This document shows positions 53,766 to 62,891 of a stretch of DNA of 64,000 nt, piece after piece. The position numbers and the translations under genes are program-made. This DNA is from Paenibacillus azoreducens. GTDB taxonomy: Bacteria > Bacillota > Bacilli > Paenibacillales > Paenibacillaceae. The notes below the pieces were generated by a model. That model saw only the letters and a list, made by a program, of their open reading frames with translations. It had not been told where the DNA came from and made no database searches. The stretch covers positions 1,240,001 to 1,304,000 of the forward strand of contig NZ_AP025343.1 in the NCBI RefSeq assembly GCF_021654775.1, given 5' to 3'. The stretch's first letter is position 1. Each line of letters begins with the position of its first letter.

Positions 53766-55061
53766 ATGGCAGAAGAACGTACGCCGACCAAAACTATTGT
53801 GGCAATCGGATCGATCCCATTGATTATGACGCTGGGCAACTCCATTCTCATTCCGATCCTGCCCAAAATGAAAGCGGAACTTCATCTTTCTTCTTTTCAG
53901 GTCAGTTTGCCGATCACGGTGTTTTCGCTGGTGGCTGCATTTGCGATTCCGTTTCTGGGATATTTGTCCGACCGCTTGTCCCGCAAGGCAATCATTATTC
54001 CGGCGCTGCTGCTTTACGGCATTGGCGGCGTTCTTTCGGGAATGGCCGTTGCGTGGTTTTCCAATCCGTTTATATGGATTATGGTGGGGCGAACCCTGCA
54101 GGGGATTGGGGCGGCAGGAACGACGCCAATCGCCATGGCGCTTGCCGGGGATCTATTCAAAGGTGCGGAAGCAAACCGCGTCCTCGGATTGGTTGAGGCA
54201 TCCAATGGCTTCGGCAAGGTTATTTCGCCGATTCTCGGGTCGTTGATTGCGCTGATCATCTGGTATGGCGTCTTTTTTACGTTTCCGGTCGTGATGCTGG
54301 TTTCGCTGATCCTGACATGGATATTCATCAAAGAGAAAAAGACGGCGAAGGAACCGCCGCCATTCAAACAATACATTCGCGGATTAGCCAGCGTTTTTAA
54401 ACATGAAGGCAGATGGCTGTTTACGGCTTACTTGGCCGGAGCCACTTGCCTGTTTACGCTGTTTGGCATTTTGTTTTTCCTGTCGGATGTGCTGGAGAAA
54501 CCTCATAACATTGTCGGCGTGGTCAAAGGGTTGGTCCTGGCTATTCCGCTGCTGGTGATGTGTACCACTTCCTACATTACGGGCAGTAAAATCGGCGAAA
54601 ATAAAAAGCTGATGAAAAGACTGATCGTGCTCGGGTTTGTTTTCATGACGATCTCTTACGCATTGCTGTCTTTTATCGGGCATTTAACGTTGTTTATTGC
54701 CGTGTTGGCGGTCAGCAGTTTGGGGACCGGATTGATTTTGCCTTGCATCAACAGCTTTATCACGAAGGCGGTCGGCAAGGAAAGACGGGGGTTCGTGACT
54801 TCGCTGTACGGCTCGGTCCGTTTCTTCGGGGTGGCCATCGGCCCGCCGCTGTTCGGATGGATGATGGGCTGGTCGCGCCTCGGGATGTTCCTGTCCATCG
54901 CAGGGCTTACGTTGGTCGTCGGCGCGCTGGCATTTTTTATGATTCGGGTCGATCAAGGCGACAAAGAAGAGGAACAGTCCGGGGGCAGTCAGAGTCATTA
55001 CGAACTGAAGCGAAAAAAGCCTGTTGGTCTCATGAACCCTATCCGCGGCCGCGTGCGGTAA
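53766..55061 (+). CDS. MFS efflux transporter (Bcr/TetA-like DHA1 family)
   Basis: 431 residues from ATG 53766 (AAAGGGG nine bases upstream). Twelve helices; motif [19 protein letters not shown] between helices 2 and 3, motif C-like [22 protein letters not shown] in helix 5, characteristic of proton-driven drug exporters. Large charged C-terminal tail ([18 protein letters not shown]). Substrate unknown. Confidence 0.88.
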   Translation: MAEERTPTKTIVAIGSIPLIMTLGNSILIPILPKMKAELHLSSFQVSLPITVFSLVAAFAIPFLGYLSDRLSRKAIIIPALLLYGIGGVLSGMAVAWFSNPFIWIMVGRTLQGIGAAGTTPIAMALAGDLFKGAEANRVLGLVEASNGFGKVISPILGSLIALIIWYGVFFTFPVVMLVSLILTWIFIKEKKTAKEPPPFKQYIRGLASVFKHEGRWLFTAYLAGATCLFTLFGILFFLSDVLEKPHNIVGVVKGLVLAIPLLVMCTTSYITGSKIGENKKLMKRLIVLGFVFMTISYALLSFIGHLTLFIAVLAVSSLGTGLILPCINSFITKAVGKERRGFVTSLYGSVRFFGVAIGPPLFGWMMGWSRLGMFLSIAGLTLVVGALAFFMIRVDQGDKEEEQSGGSQSHYELKRKKPVGLMNPIRGRVR

Positions 55062-55298
55062 TTTGGAAGCGGTCAGCGACCTTTAAATTCCACCTTGGTT
55101 TTATTCCAATCAAGAAACTGGCGGGCAACAGAGCACATAGCACGAAACTTGAGCGAACATGGTTAAACTACCAAGAGCACACGGAGGATACCTAGGCGCT
55201 AGGAGCCGATGAAGGACGTGGCGAACAACGATACTGCCTCGGGGCGCGTGTGCGGCCAAGGACTAATTTCAGCATCGAGCCTTACAAATATCGCGAAT

Positions 55299-55967
55299 TT
55301 ACTTCTTGCCGCTTCTCCAGGCAAAACCAAACCCTGGCCTTGCTTTCGGTCTTGTGGAGCGCAGCAGCCAATTGATGATCCGCGTCGATATCAGTTGGCA
55401 TCCGATGGCCAAAATGATGATTTTCCAGTCGATCACAATCGCGGTCAGAGAAAAAATAAAACCGTTCATCCAAAACAAAGATGTGCCGGGTTTGATTTTT
55501 TTGTATTTGTAAAGGGCCAGGGCGGCAAAACCGATCCCTCCGTTGGACACTCGCTGCCTCATCAGCATGGCTACGCCCGTTCCTAAAAATACGGAGCCGA
55601 TGAGCAGATCGATCCACACATTCGGAAAAGGGTGCTTGATATATACTTCAAAGAAATTCACGGATACGGACGTAACCGTAATGACATATATCGTTCCGAT
55701 GGTGCTCGCGTTGCCAAGATACGGGGCGGTAAAGATCAGAAAAACAAAATTCGCAAACCAAAACCCCAAGCTCATCGGGAGGCCAAAGAAATGATGCAGA
55801 AGCACTGCAATCCCTGAGCCGCCCCCGGAAGGAATGTCATGGGGAAACAGAAAAACGGCCATGGCAAGACCCTGGATCACGGCACCTGCAGTAATCAGCG
55901 AAATTTTACGGTATAGGCGGCGGTAAAAATAGAACTTGTTCCGGCCGGGAACCATCAGAATTTTCAC
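55299..55967 (-). CDS. YitT-family membrane protein
   Basis: About 222 residues, five to six helices: AGAVIQGLAMAVFLFPHDIPSGGGSGIAVLLHH contains the hallmark PSGG-GI segment, with VSNGGIGFAALALYKYKKIKPG in the second half. Usual YitT proteins end in a ~90-residue DUF2179 domain; this one lacks it and has a basic tail, so it is the short form. GTG 55967 follows AAGGATG at six bases; ATG 55976 is the alternative. Confidence 0.85.
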   Translation of the reverse strand: MKILMVPGRNKFYFYRRLYRKISLITAGAVIQGLAMAVFLFPHDIPSGGGSGIAVLLHHFFGLPMSLGFWFANFVFLIFTAPYLGNASTIGTIYVITVTSVSVNFFEVYIKHPFPNVWIDLLIGSVFLGTGVAMLMRQRVSNGGIGFAALALYKYKKIKPGTSLFWMNGFIFSLTAIVIDWKIIILAIGCQLISTRIINWLLRSTRPKARPGFGFAWRSGKK

Positions 55968-56238
55968 GCGAATCATCCTTCGAATAATAATTGGATTGGG
56001 ATGCTAGTCCTGTTTGGTACAGTGTATGCTTGTCTTCTGGACAGGATGCCCGGAACTTTTATATAAGGCCGATCATTCTTGCAAAAGGATTACTTTTGCC
56101 GGAGAAAGTGCAATCGAAAAACCGCGTTATATACCCCTGATCAATCCTGACAATGGCCATGTGCGGGGTTTGGTGTGGGGAAGATAAAAGAAGGAGTCCC
56201 TCTTGAGGAAGGCTGTTCAACGCGAACGGTCTTTTTTT

Positions 56239-56356
56239 GAAGATTATAGAATTTATAAATTTTCTTGCTACGCTGAACAATTCTATAATCGCAAGAAAAA
56301 CTATCTCTAAGCGCGGTCTGTCTTCTATGAAAATACGTCGATAGACGTTTTTCTTA
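56239..56356. repeat. 118-bp structured repeat, copy 2
   Basis: Same length and design as 44681. ATTATAGAAT and ATTCTATAAT are perfect complements here. The central small hairpin differs (CTTGCTACGCTGAACAA), while ACGTC-GATA-GACGT and GTTTTTCTT are kept. Confidence 0.7.
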
Positions 56357-56472
56357 AGATTATAGAATGTATAAGTTTTAAGCAGTGCTTAAGTCATTCT
56401 ATAATCGCAAGAAAAACATCCGCTAAAAGCGGTCTGTCTTCTATGAAAATACGTCGATAGACGTTTTTCTTA
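56355..56472. repeat. 118-bp structured repeat, copy 3
   Basis: Directly abuts copy 2 (shared TA). Contains TTAAGC-AGT-GCTTAA, CCGC-TAAAA-GCGG, ACGTC-GATA-GACGT and the AAGAAAAAC/GTTTTTCTT stem. Compensatory-looking loop and stem variation relative to copies 1 and 2. Confidence 0.7.
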
Positions 56473-56531
56473 TAAGTTTTTTGGTCCCCGCAAAGTATTT
56501 GGAATAAGCATCGAAGCATAGGCTTGTGGGG
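56473..56531. repeat. Hairpin element, copy 2
   Basis: Shares GCAAAGTATTTGGAATAAGC and ATCGAAGCATAGGCT with 37837-37888, minus six bases in the right arm. It follows 118-bp copy 3 without a gap. Confidence 0.6.
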
Positions 56532-56667
56532 GTATTTGCACAATCCTTGTTGTTGGTTCGTTTGCAGGATTTCTTTCGGACCGGTTCTCGGGTAGGCTTA
56601 AAGATATCAGCTTTTGAGTCGGACAAGGAATGTTGGAATCATACCCCAAGCTATCGAAGGAACGGAT

Positions 56668-56873
56668 ATGACGGATAAAATAGAGGCGTTATTAACGAAA
56701 CAAGGAAAGAAATTTAAAGATTACCGACATCTGATTATCAGGGAAACTAGGGCGCCGATATATTGGCAGCGGGCCTCCCGATGATTTACCACGTGGAAGA
56801 CACCCTCGAGAAATACCGGAAGATCGAACCGGTGATCACGGAACGTTACCGTAATTGGAAGGCTTCGCATTGA
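56668..56873 (+). pseudogene. Small frameshifted gene, unrecognised
   Basis: ATG 56668 reads MTDKIEALLTKQGKKFKDYRHLIIRET; near 56755 the sensible continuation moves frame to DILAAGLPMIYHVEDTLEKYRKIEPVITERYRNWKASH with a stop at 56871. Length is 68 codons plus two bases. Both halves have natural-looking composition, so one indel has probably broken a ~70-residue gene. Confidence 0.4.
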
Positions 56874-56916
56874 GGACATTGAGGATATTAGGATATGAAC
56901 CTGAAAGGAGTGAGGA

Positions 56917-57429
56917 ATGTCGATGAAGCTTGAAACCAACCGGTTGATCCTGCAAACACTCGATCTCGACCTTATGGATGCTGCAGCCAAACGCGATGCA
57001 CGGGCGATTGAAGCGCTAGGGTACAAAACAAACGGCGAGTGGCCGGGTCAGGACTTTTACGAAGCTCTGCCTTTTTTTCGGGAACTGCTTGTCAAAAATA
57101 ACGGAACCCGAGGGTTTGATTCATGGATCATCGTGACGAAAACGGATAGGGAAATTGTGGGCGGAATTGGCTTCTTGGGCGAACCGGAAGAAGGCGGCAT
57201 GATTGAAATCGGTTTTGCGACAAACGAAAGCCAACAGCGGAAGGGTTACTGCTACGAAGCCGCAACGGAATTGCTGGCATGGGCGACAGGACAAAACGAG
57301 GTCAAAAAAGTAACCGCCAGATGCGAGCCGGGCAATACCGCGTCCCAAAAGGTGTTGGAAAAGCTGGGATTCAGTATCGACCGCAGGGACGATGATTTCA
57401 TTTATTGGACGTATCGTGGCGGGCAGTAA
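56917..57429 (+). CDS. GNAT-family N-acetyltransferase (RimJ/RimL type)
   Basis: 170 residues. LETNRLILQTLDLDLMDAA at the start, IEIGFATNESQQRKGYCYEAATELLAWA with the acetyl-CoA-binding Q/R-x-x-G-x-A loop at ~107-112, and ARCEPGNTASQKVLEKLGF, the RimJ/RimL signature. AAAGGAG before ATG. The substrate could be a protein N-terminus or a small amine. Confidence 0.88.
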   Translation: MSMKLETNRLILQTLDLDLMDAAAKRDARAIEALGYKTNGEWPGQDFYEALPFFRELLVKNNGTRGFDSWIIVTKTDREIVGGIGFLGEPEEGGMIEIGFATNESQQRKGYCYEAATELLAWATGQNEVKKVTARCEPGNTASQKVLEKLGFSIDRRDDDFIYWTYRGGQ

Positions 57430-57430
57430 T

Positions 57431-57621
57431 ATGAATCCTAACGAAAGTACGAATTGTTATGAAGACAAAATAGAGCCTTTATGAATCCTAACGAAACTAC
57501 GAATCGCTATTGAGCTAAAGAGACGGTCATAACGCTCTTTTTTGCCCGAATAGCGACCTGTAGTTTCGTTACATTTATTTTGTTATCGTTTTGGCCAGTA
57601 TAACGCTTCCCAGTTTCGTTA
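57431..57621. repeat. Direct and inverted TAACGAAACTAC repeats
   Basis: ATGAATCCTAACGAAA occurs at 57431 and 57481 (50-bp period). TAACGAAACTAC...CGCTATT (57489-57511) is matched by AATAGCG...GTAGTTTCGTTA (57550-57571) in reverse, and a further AGTTTCGTTAG lies at 57612. It may form a long imperfect stem; no gene here. Confidence 0.5.
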
Positions 57622-57692
57622 GCGGCAGCTTGCCAGGCGAATGTCCCCCGATCGCTGCTGTGATAACAAAGAACGCTGCCCTGATAACCTGG

Positions 57693-58436
57693 TTATTTCA
57701 ATAATTTAGGCGAGATGATATTCATCAGGTTTTCCGGAATCTTAAATTGCTGGTTATCGATCAGAAACTGGAAATCCCCTTTGGAATCGGCTTGATTGGC
57801 CCGTTTGATCTCTTCCATCTCATGGTGAAGCTGCTCCATCGTCGTGTCCAGTTCATAGGCGGTGTCCGCGGCTTTTTTCAGATCGTCGATTAACCGCTGC
57901 GGTACGGTTTCATAGTATTTATAAAAGATTTTATGTTCCAAGCTGGCCCAGAAGTCCATGGCGATGGTCCGGATTTGAATTTCAACGCATATCGATTCCT
58001 CATGGTCGGACATGAATACAGGGACTTCAACGATCATATGAAGGCTTTTGTAGCCGTTGGGTTTCGGGTTTTTAATATAGTCTTTGATGGAAATGGTCTT
58101 CAAATCATTTTGGCTTTGCAGCATTTCGCTGATTCTGTAAATGTCCGAAATAAAAGAGCAAGTAATCCGGATACCCGCGATATCATGGATCGTTTCTTTA
58201 ATTTCTTCGAGTGAGTTTGCCCCGCCTTTGCGCATCATTTTTTTCAAAATGCTCTCCGGCGATTTCAAACGGGACTTGGTATGTTCAATCGGATTGTAAT
58301 CATGCAGCATTTGGAATTCTTCCTGCAGGATTTTGATTTTGGTCTCCACTTCCTGCAAAGCAAACTTATATTTCATCATAAAACGTTTAAGCTCTTTTTG
58401 GATGACTTTCACTTGTTCAATAGGATTATCTGACAT
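57693..58436 (-). CDS. relP: Small alarmone synthetase, YwaC/RelP type
   Basis: 247 residues. Synthetase-only RelA/SpoT domain: HTKSRLKSPESILKKMMRKG (ATP-binding and G-loop region), IHDIAGIRITCSFISDIY with the catalytic region, PKPNGYKSLHMIVEVPVF with the GTP-stacking Tyr, and VEIQIRTIAMDFWASLEHKIFYK. The arrangement is that of B. subtilis YwaC, here with a ~35-residue C-terminal extension ending KIPENLMNIISPKLLK. Makes (p)ppGpp or pGpp under envelope stress in relatives. AAGGATGG before ATG. Confidence 0.9.
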   Translation of the reverse strand: MSDNPIEQVKVIQKELKRFMMKYKFALQEVETKIKILQEEFQMLHDYNPIEHTKSRLKSPESILKKMMRKGGANSLEEIKETIHDIAGIRITCSFISDIYRISEMLQSQNDLKTISIKDYIKNPKPNGYKSLHMIVEVPVFMSDHEESICVEIQIRTIAMDFWASLEHKIFYKYYETVPQRLIDDLKKAADTAYELDTTMEQLHHEMEEIKRANQADSKGDFQFLIDNQQFKIPENLMNIISPKLLK

Positions 58437-58629
58437 GGTACAACCATCCTTCTGTACATATATTCGTATAAGAATAGTATGAAGCTTTTAGGAGAAGTCT
58501 GTCAAATGATTGATGTCGAGAAGGGGCAGAAAGAAGAAGCGGACAGGCAAGAAGGAATTAACATAACTTTTACAGCTTAATGATGAGGGGCACATATATG
58601 GTTGATACACTGGGGAGCAAGGGGTGGTA

Positions 58630-59478
58630 ATGATGGAAAAATCGTCCTCGGCTGCTTTCCAGCCTATGCTTACGAGCGATCGCTTTGGTTGGGATAAGCT
58701 GCGCGTATCGCAATGGGGCAGTCCGGAACAAGCTTTAGATCCTTCGACTGAGCCCAGGTACATCGTTGGGATTCACTGCACGGCCTACTATGAAAATTAT
58801 TATACGATTCATATGACCCCATGCAACGAAAGCATTTTTTGCCCTTGGGGGAGAACCTCGCTCTATTTTCTGAAAATTGAAATTACGCCTTCTGTCATTG
58901 AACAAGTTGCCCGTGAAGCGGGGTTTTTGACGGAAGGCCATATTCAGTTGGAACGCAAGTTCCATGTCAAAGATTCCAAGCTGCTGCAGCTGGGGCTTTG
59001 GATGCTTGAGGAGCTGCAGAATGGGGGAAAGAAGGGGAAAATATACAGCGATTCATTGGCCAATATGATGATTATCTATTTATTGCAGCACTACTCTATC
59101 GTCATTCCCAGACATTCCACAGGCGGATCATCGGCAAACCAGGAGATTGCTGAGGTCATCCAGTATATGCGCGAGAATTTGGAAGAGGAGATTCAGCTGG
59201 CCGAACTGGCTTCGAAAGCGAACATGAGTCAATCCCACTTGATTCGCGTGTTCAAACAGCAGACAGGCTTTACTCCGCATCATTATTTGATTCGCCTGCG
59301 CATCGAGCGGTCGAAATTCCTGATCCGTTCGGGGAAAATCGGCTTGAAGGAAATTGCCGCCCAGGTCGGTTTTGCCGATCAAGGTCATTTCACAAGAGTG
59401 TTCAAGCGCGAAACAGGACTTACCCCAAAGTTATTCGCACAACAATTTTCCTCAAAATCAAACCACGCGCTGTATTAA
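58630..59478 (+). CDS. AraC-family regulator
   Basis: About 282 residues. N-terminal cupin-like sensor (Y-x-x-HMTPCNESIFCPWG), C-terminal double helix-turn-helix from ~185 (EIQLAELASKANMSQSHLIRVFKQQTGFTPHHYLIRLRIERS and IGLKEIAAQVGFADQGHFTRVFKRETGLTP). ATG 58630 has AAGGGG upstream. It lies directly before the sugar-uptake genes on the same strand and is the likely activator acting at the repeats at 59498-59530. Confidence 0.92.
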   Translation: MMEKSSSAAFQPMLTSDRFGWDKLRVSQWGSPEQALDPSTEPRYIVGIHCTAYYENYYTIHMTPCNESIFCPWGRTSLYFLKIEITPSVIEQVAREAGFLTEGHIQLERKFHVKDSKLLQLGLWMLEELQNGGKKGKIYSDSLANMMIIYLLQHYSIVIPRHSTGGSSANQEIAEVIQYMRENLEEEIQLAELASKANMSQSHLIRVFKQQTGFTPHHYLIRLRIERSKFLIRSGKIGLKEIAAQVGFADQGHFTRVFKRETGLTPKLFAQQFSSKSNHALY

Positions 59479-59497
59479 ATGAATGTTCGCAAATGAG

Positions 59498-59557
59498 AGT
59501 TTTGTTCAAGGAATGGAGTGTTTTGTTCAATAGGGGAAGAGGGCTCTACTCTACAAT
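59498..59557 (+). promoter_or_regulatory. AraC-type tandem operator and promoter
   Basis: TTTTGTTCAA occurs at 59500-59509 and 59521-59530, exactly 21 bp (two helical turns) apart, just upstream of a TACAAT box at 59552-59557. The layout is typical for AraC-family activation. Confidence 0.6.
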
Positions 59558-59614
59558 AAAATCAAGCAAGGCGATAAGGCGCCTGGCCGAGATTTTAGGA
59601 GGAGGAGAGAAAAT

Positions 59615-60490
59615 ATGAAATGTTTAAGATTGGCGGGTCTGGTTTGCGCGGGAGTCATTGCAGCCGGATCCTTGTCTTCGATGGCATTTGCCGCGCCTGC
59701 CGAAATGTTGGAGCCTGAAAGCGGGGCAGACGAAACCGTTGCAACCGCCGCGGCAGCCGAGTCCTGGCATGAAATATCCAAGCAAACCTTCTGGCTGCTG
59801 GATGCCCTCGAACGGGGACAAGGCGTAACGACGGACGGAAGCGCCTGGATTTTCAATTCCAATTTGGGACTTCTGCGTACGGAACTGGACGGCAAAACCG
59901 TAAAGGCACGGAATGCGGTGGCGATTCCGCCCGAGATCTCGGCCCAGGGCGGAGACCACATCGGCGATATTTCCTATAACAATGGCATCATCTATGCTCC
60001 GATCGAAGACGGCAAGAACTATCAACATCCCTATATCGCTCTCTTTGACGCCAATACCTTAAAGTATACGGGAACTTCATACGCATTGCCTTTGCAACTC
60101 CATCCCGGGGGCGTGCCTTGGGTTGCGGTCGATGCCGCGCGCGGACAAGTGTATACGGCCCAGTGGAGCAATGCCCCTGTACTTAACGTGTTTAGCCTTG
60201 ACGATATGCATCTGATCAAAACGGTTCCCCTTACCCAGAGCATCGACCGGATTCAAGGCGCCGAAATGTATAACGGTTATCTGTACGCCTCGACCGATAA
60301 CAAAACCCAGACCGTCTACCGAATCGATCCGGATACCGGCAGCGTATCCACAGCCTTCGACCGCAATTTGCCAAAAGGTACCGAGGCGCAGGGCATCGCG
60401 GTTCTGCCGACTGCAAACGGCGCTGTTCTCCACATTCTTGACGTAGATCCGAACCGCATCAGTCAAAACTTCCGCCATTATGGACTCTAA
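59615..60490 (+). CDS. Exported beta-propeller-like protein, unknown
   Basis: 291 residues. Signal peptide (~1-27, AFAAPA), then blade-like repeats (GQGVTTDGSAWIFNSNLGL, HIGDISYNNGIIYAPIEDG, WVAVDAARGQVYTAQWSNAP, GAEMYNGYLYASTDNKTQTVYRIDPDTGSV) like SMP-30/NHL or quinoprotein propellers. No catalytic motif identified. First gene after the AraC operator, 34 bp before the solute-receptor gene. It may bind or cleave the operon's substrate at the wall. Confidence 0.75.
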   Translation: MKCLRLAGLVCAGVIAAGSLSSMAFAAPAEMLEPESGADETVATAAAAESWHEISKQTFWLLDALERGQGVTTDGSAWIFNSNLGLLRTELDGKTVKARNAVAIPPEISAQGGDHIGDISYNNGIIYAPIEDGKNYQHPYIALFDANTLKYTGTSYALPLQLHPGGVPWVAVDAARGQVYTAQWSNAPVLNVFSLDDMHLIKTVPLTQSIDRIQGAEMYNGYLYASTDNKTQTVYRIDPDTGSVSTAFDRNLPKGTEAQGIAVLPTANGAVLHILDVDPNRISQNFRHYGL

Positions 60491-60524
60491 TCATTGAACG
60501 AAGCGAAAAGAGGGACTAACGGAT

Positions 60525-61886
60525 ATGATCAAGCGATCCAAATCGTTGCTGCTGCTGCTCGCCGCTTGTTTCTTGGCGATTGCGGGCTGCGGCCAAAGCA
60601 ATAACCAAACGGCGGGAACGGATGGCGGTGCCGCCAAGCCGCAGACAAACGCAAGCGCGCCGGAACCGAAAGAAACGAAGCCGGTCGAAATCACCTTTTA
60701 TTATCCGGTAAACGTCGGCGGGCCGCTGACGAAAGTGATTGACAATATGGCAGGCACATTTATGGAAAAACACCCGGATATTAAGGTGAATCCCGTGTAT
60801 ACCGGAAATTACGGCGACAATACGGTGAAGATCCAGGCAGGCATTCAGGCCAAGCAGCCGCCGGATGTGGCGGTCATGATGTCGACGGAGCTATACGGCA
60901 TGCTGGATATGAACGCAATCATTCCGCTGGACGATTTGATCGCCAAAGATGCGGATATCCAGATGGCGGATTTCTACCCCGCTTTTATGGAAGATACGCA
61001 GTCCGAAGGCAAAACATACAGCATTCCGTTTCAGCGGAGCACGATTGTTATGTACTATAACAAGGAAATGTTCAAAGCCGCAGGACTGGATCCGGAAAAA
61101 CCGCCAGCCACATGGGATGAGCTCGTGAGCTATGCCCAGAAGCTGAATAAAGACGGCCACGCGGGCCTGGAAATTCCGGGTAATGACGATTCCTACTGGA
61201 TGTTTCAAATGCTGGCAAGGCAAAACGCTTCCGATCCCAAACAAAACATCATGTCCTCCGACGGGAAAAAGGTGATGTTCGATACTCCGGAGAATGTTCA
61301 GGCGCTGCAATTTTGGCTGGACTTGTCCCATAAGCATAAGGCGATGCCGGAAGGCGTCATCGATTGGGCTGCGGTGCCGACCGATTTCATCGAAGGCAAA
61401 ACCGCGATGATGATGCATACGAGCGGCAATTTGACGAACGTAAAAAATAACGCAAAATTCGATTTCGGCGTGGCGTTCCCGCCTGCGCAAAAGCAGTTCG
61501 GCTCACCTACCGGCGGCGGAAACTTGTATATCTTCAAGGATACGACGCCAGAGAAACAAGCAGCGGCTTGGGAATTCGTCAAATACATGACCTCTCCGGA
61601 GCAAGCCGCGCTGTTCAGCAGCTCATCGGGATATGTGGGAGTCCGTAAATCCGCATACGATACCGAAGCGATGAAAAAGTATACGGCGGATTTCCCGCAA
61701 GCTCTTGTTGCCCGCGATCAGCTGCAATATGCGTTCCGGGAATTGTCGACCCATAATCATGGCAAAGTATCGACGGCGATCACGAACCAGATTCAAGCCG
61801 CCTTGGCCGGAAAGACCGATGCGGCAGGGGCGCTGAAGAAAGCACAGGAAGAAGCGGATCAGGCGCTTGCGCCATTCAACAAGTAA
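60525..61886 (+). CDS. Lipoprotein solute-binding protein (UgpB/MalE-like)
   Basis: 453 residues. Lipobox AIAGC with Cys ~22, Ala/Pro linker, then a bilobal receptor: EITFYYPVNVGGPLTKVIDNMAGTF, GKTYSIPFQRSTIVMYYNKEMF, PTGGGNLYIFKDT and AAWEFVKYMTSPEQAALF. These are typical of the glycerol-3-phosphate/sugar receptor family. Second gene of the AraC-controlled set. Confidence 0.92.
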   Translation: MIKRSKSLLLLLAACFLAIAGCGQSNNQTAGTDGGAAKPQTNASAPEPKETKPVEITFYYPVNVGGPLTKVIDNMAGTFMEKHPDIKVNPVYTGNYGDNTVKIQAGIQAKQPPDVAVMMSTELYGMLDMNAIIPLDDLIAKDADIQMADFYPAFMEDTQSEGKTYSIPFQRSTIVMYYNKEMFKAAGLDPEKPPATWDELVSYAQKLNKDGHAGLEIPGNDDSYWMFQMLARQNASDPKQNIMSSDGKKVMFDTPENVQALQFWLDLSHKHKAMPEGVIDWAAVPTDFIEGKTAMMMHTSGNLTNVKNNAKFDFGVAFPPAQKQFGSPTGGGNLYIFKDTTPEKQAAAWEFVKYMTSPEQAALFSSSSGYVGVRKSAYDTEAMKKYTADFPQALVARDQLQYAFRELSTHNHGKVSTAITNQIQAALAGKTDAAGALKKAQEEADQALAPFNK

Positions 61887-61999
61887 ACAGGGTTTTGGAG
61901 CGGTGTGCGTCAGGGAGTTTTGCCTTAGGCCTGATGCATGCCGCGTCCATGTCGTTTATTCGATGATCTGACTTTTATAGAAGGAAGGACGAAAATGTC

Positions 62000-62890
62000 A
62001 TGGGTGCCGGATGGACCGGGAAGCTGAAACGAAACGGATTCGGCTGGGGGCTTATTCTGCCGTCCCTTCTGTTTCTATGTTTATTTACTTATTATCCGAT
62101 GCTGAAAGCGGCTTGGCTCAGCCTTTACGAGCAAAATTTGGCCACGCCAGAGCCTGTTTTCGTCGGTTTGGGCAATTACGCCAATCTGCTGAAAGACCCC
62201 GTCTTTTTGAAAGTGTTCGGCAACAATATCTGGTTTGCGGTCGGAACCGTACCCGCCTCGTTAGGTCTGGCTTTCTTGATGGCACTGTTTGCCGATAAGG
62301 CGATAAAGGGACGGGCGATCGCGCGTCTCGCTTTCTTTTATCCGAACATGATACCGATGATCGCGGTGGCCAATATTTGGTTGTTTTTGTATACGCCGCA
62401 TTTCGGTTTATTTGCCAGACTGGCTGCATGGATTGCGGACCAGCCGGTGAATCTGCTCGGAACGCCCGATACGGTCATGGGCGCCCTCATTGTCATGATG
62501 ATCTGGAAGGAAGCCGGTTACTTCATGATTTTTTATCTGGCCGGGATGCAGCAGATTCCGAAAGATTTGTATGAAGCGGCTGCCGTGCATGGCGTCGGAA
62601 CATGGGCATCGATCCGGCGGATTACCATTCCGCTTACGATGCCGACCACTTTGTTCGTCGCGGTGATCGCCGTAACGAATTCCTTTAAGCTCGTCGATCA
62701 TCTCTGGATTATGACGAAGGGCGGGCCGAACCATGCGAGCAACCTGCTGCTGTACTATATCTACGAAACGAGCTTTAACTTCTACGATCAAGGAATGGCC
62801 GCCGCGATGACCGTGGTGATGATCGCGCTCCTGCTTCTGATTTCTTCCCTGCAGTTTTTCGGCTGGGACCGCAAAATCCATTACGAATAG
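62000..62890 (+). CDS. Sugar ABC transporter permease, UgpA/MalF type
   Basis: 296 residues, six membrane helices, EAA motif YEAAAVHGVGTWASIRRITIPL and the following WIMTKGGPNHASNLLLYYIYE segment typical of MalF/UgpA. The next gene starts two bases after its stop. Confidence 0.93.
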   Translation: MGAGWTGKLKRNGFGWGLILPSLLFLCLFTYYPMLKAAWLSLYEQNLATPEPVFVGLGNYANLLKDPVFLKVFGNNIWFAVGTVPASLGLAFLMALFADKAIKGRAIARLAFFYPNMIPMIAVANIWLFLYTPHFGLFARLAAWIADQPVNLLGTPDTVMGALIVMMIWKEAGYFMIFYLAGMQQIPKDLYEAAAVHGVGTWASIRRITIPLTMPTTLFVAVIAVTNSFKLVDHLWIMTKGGPNHASNLLLYYIYETSFNFYDQGMAAAMTVVMIALLLLISSLQFFGWDRKIHYE

Positions 62891-62891
62891 G

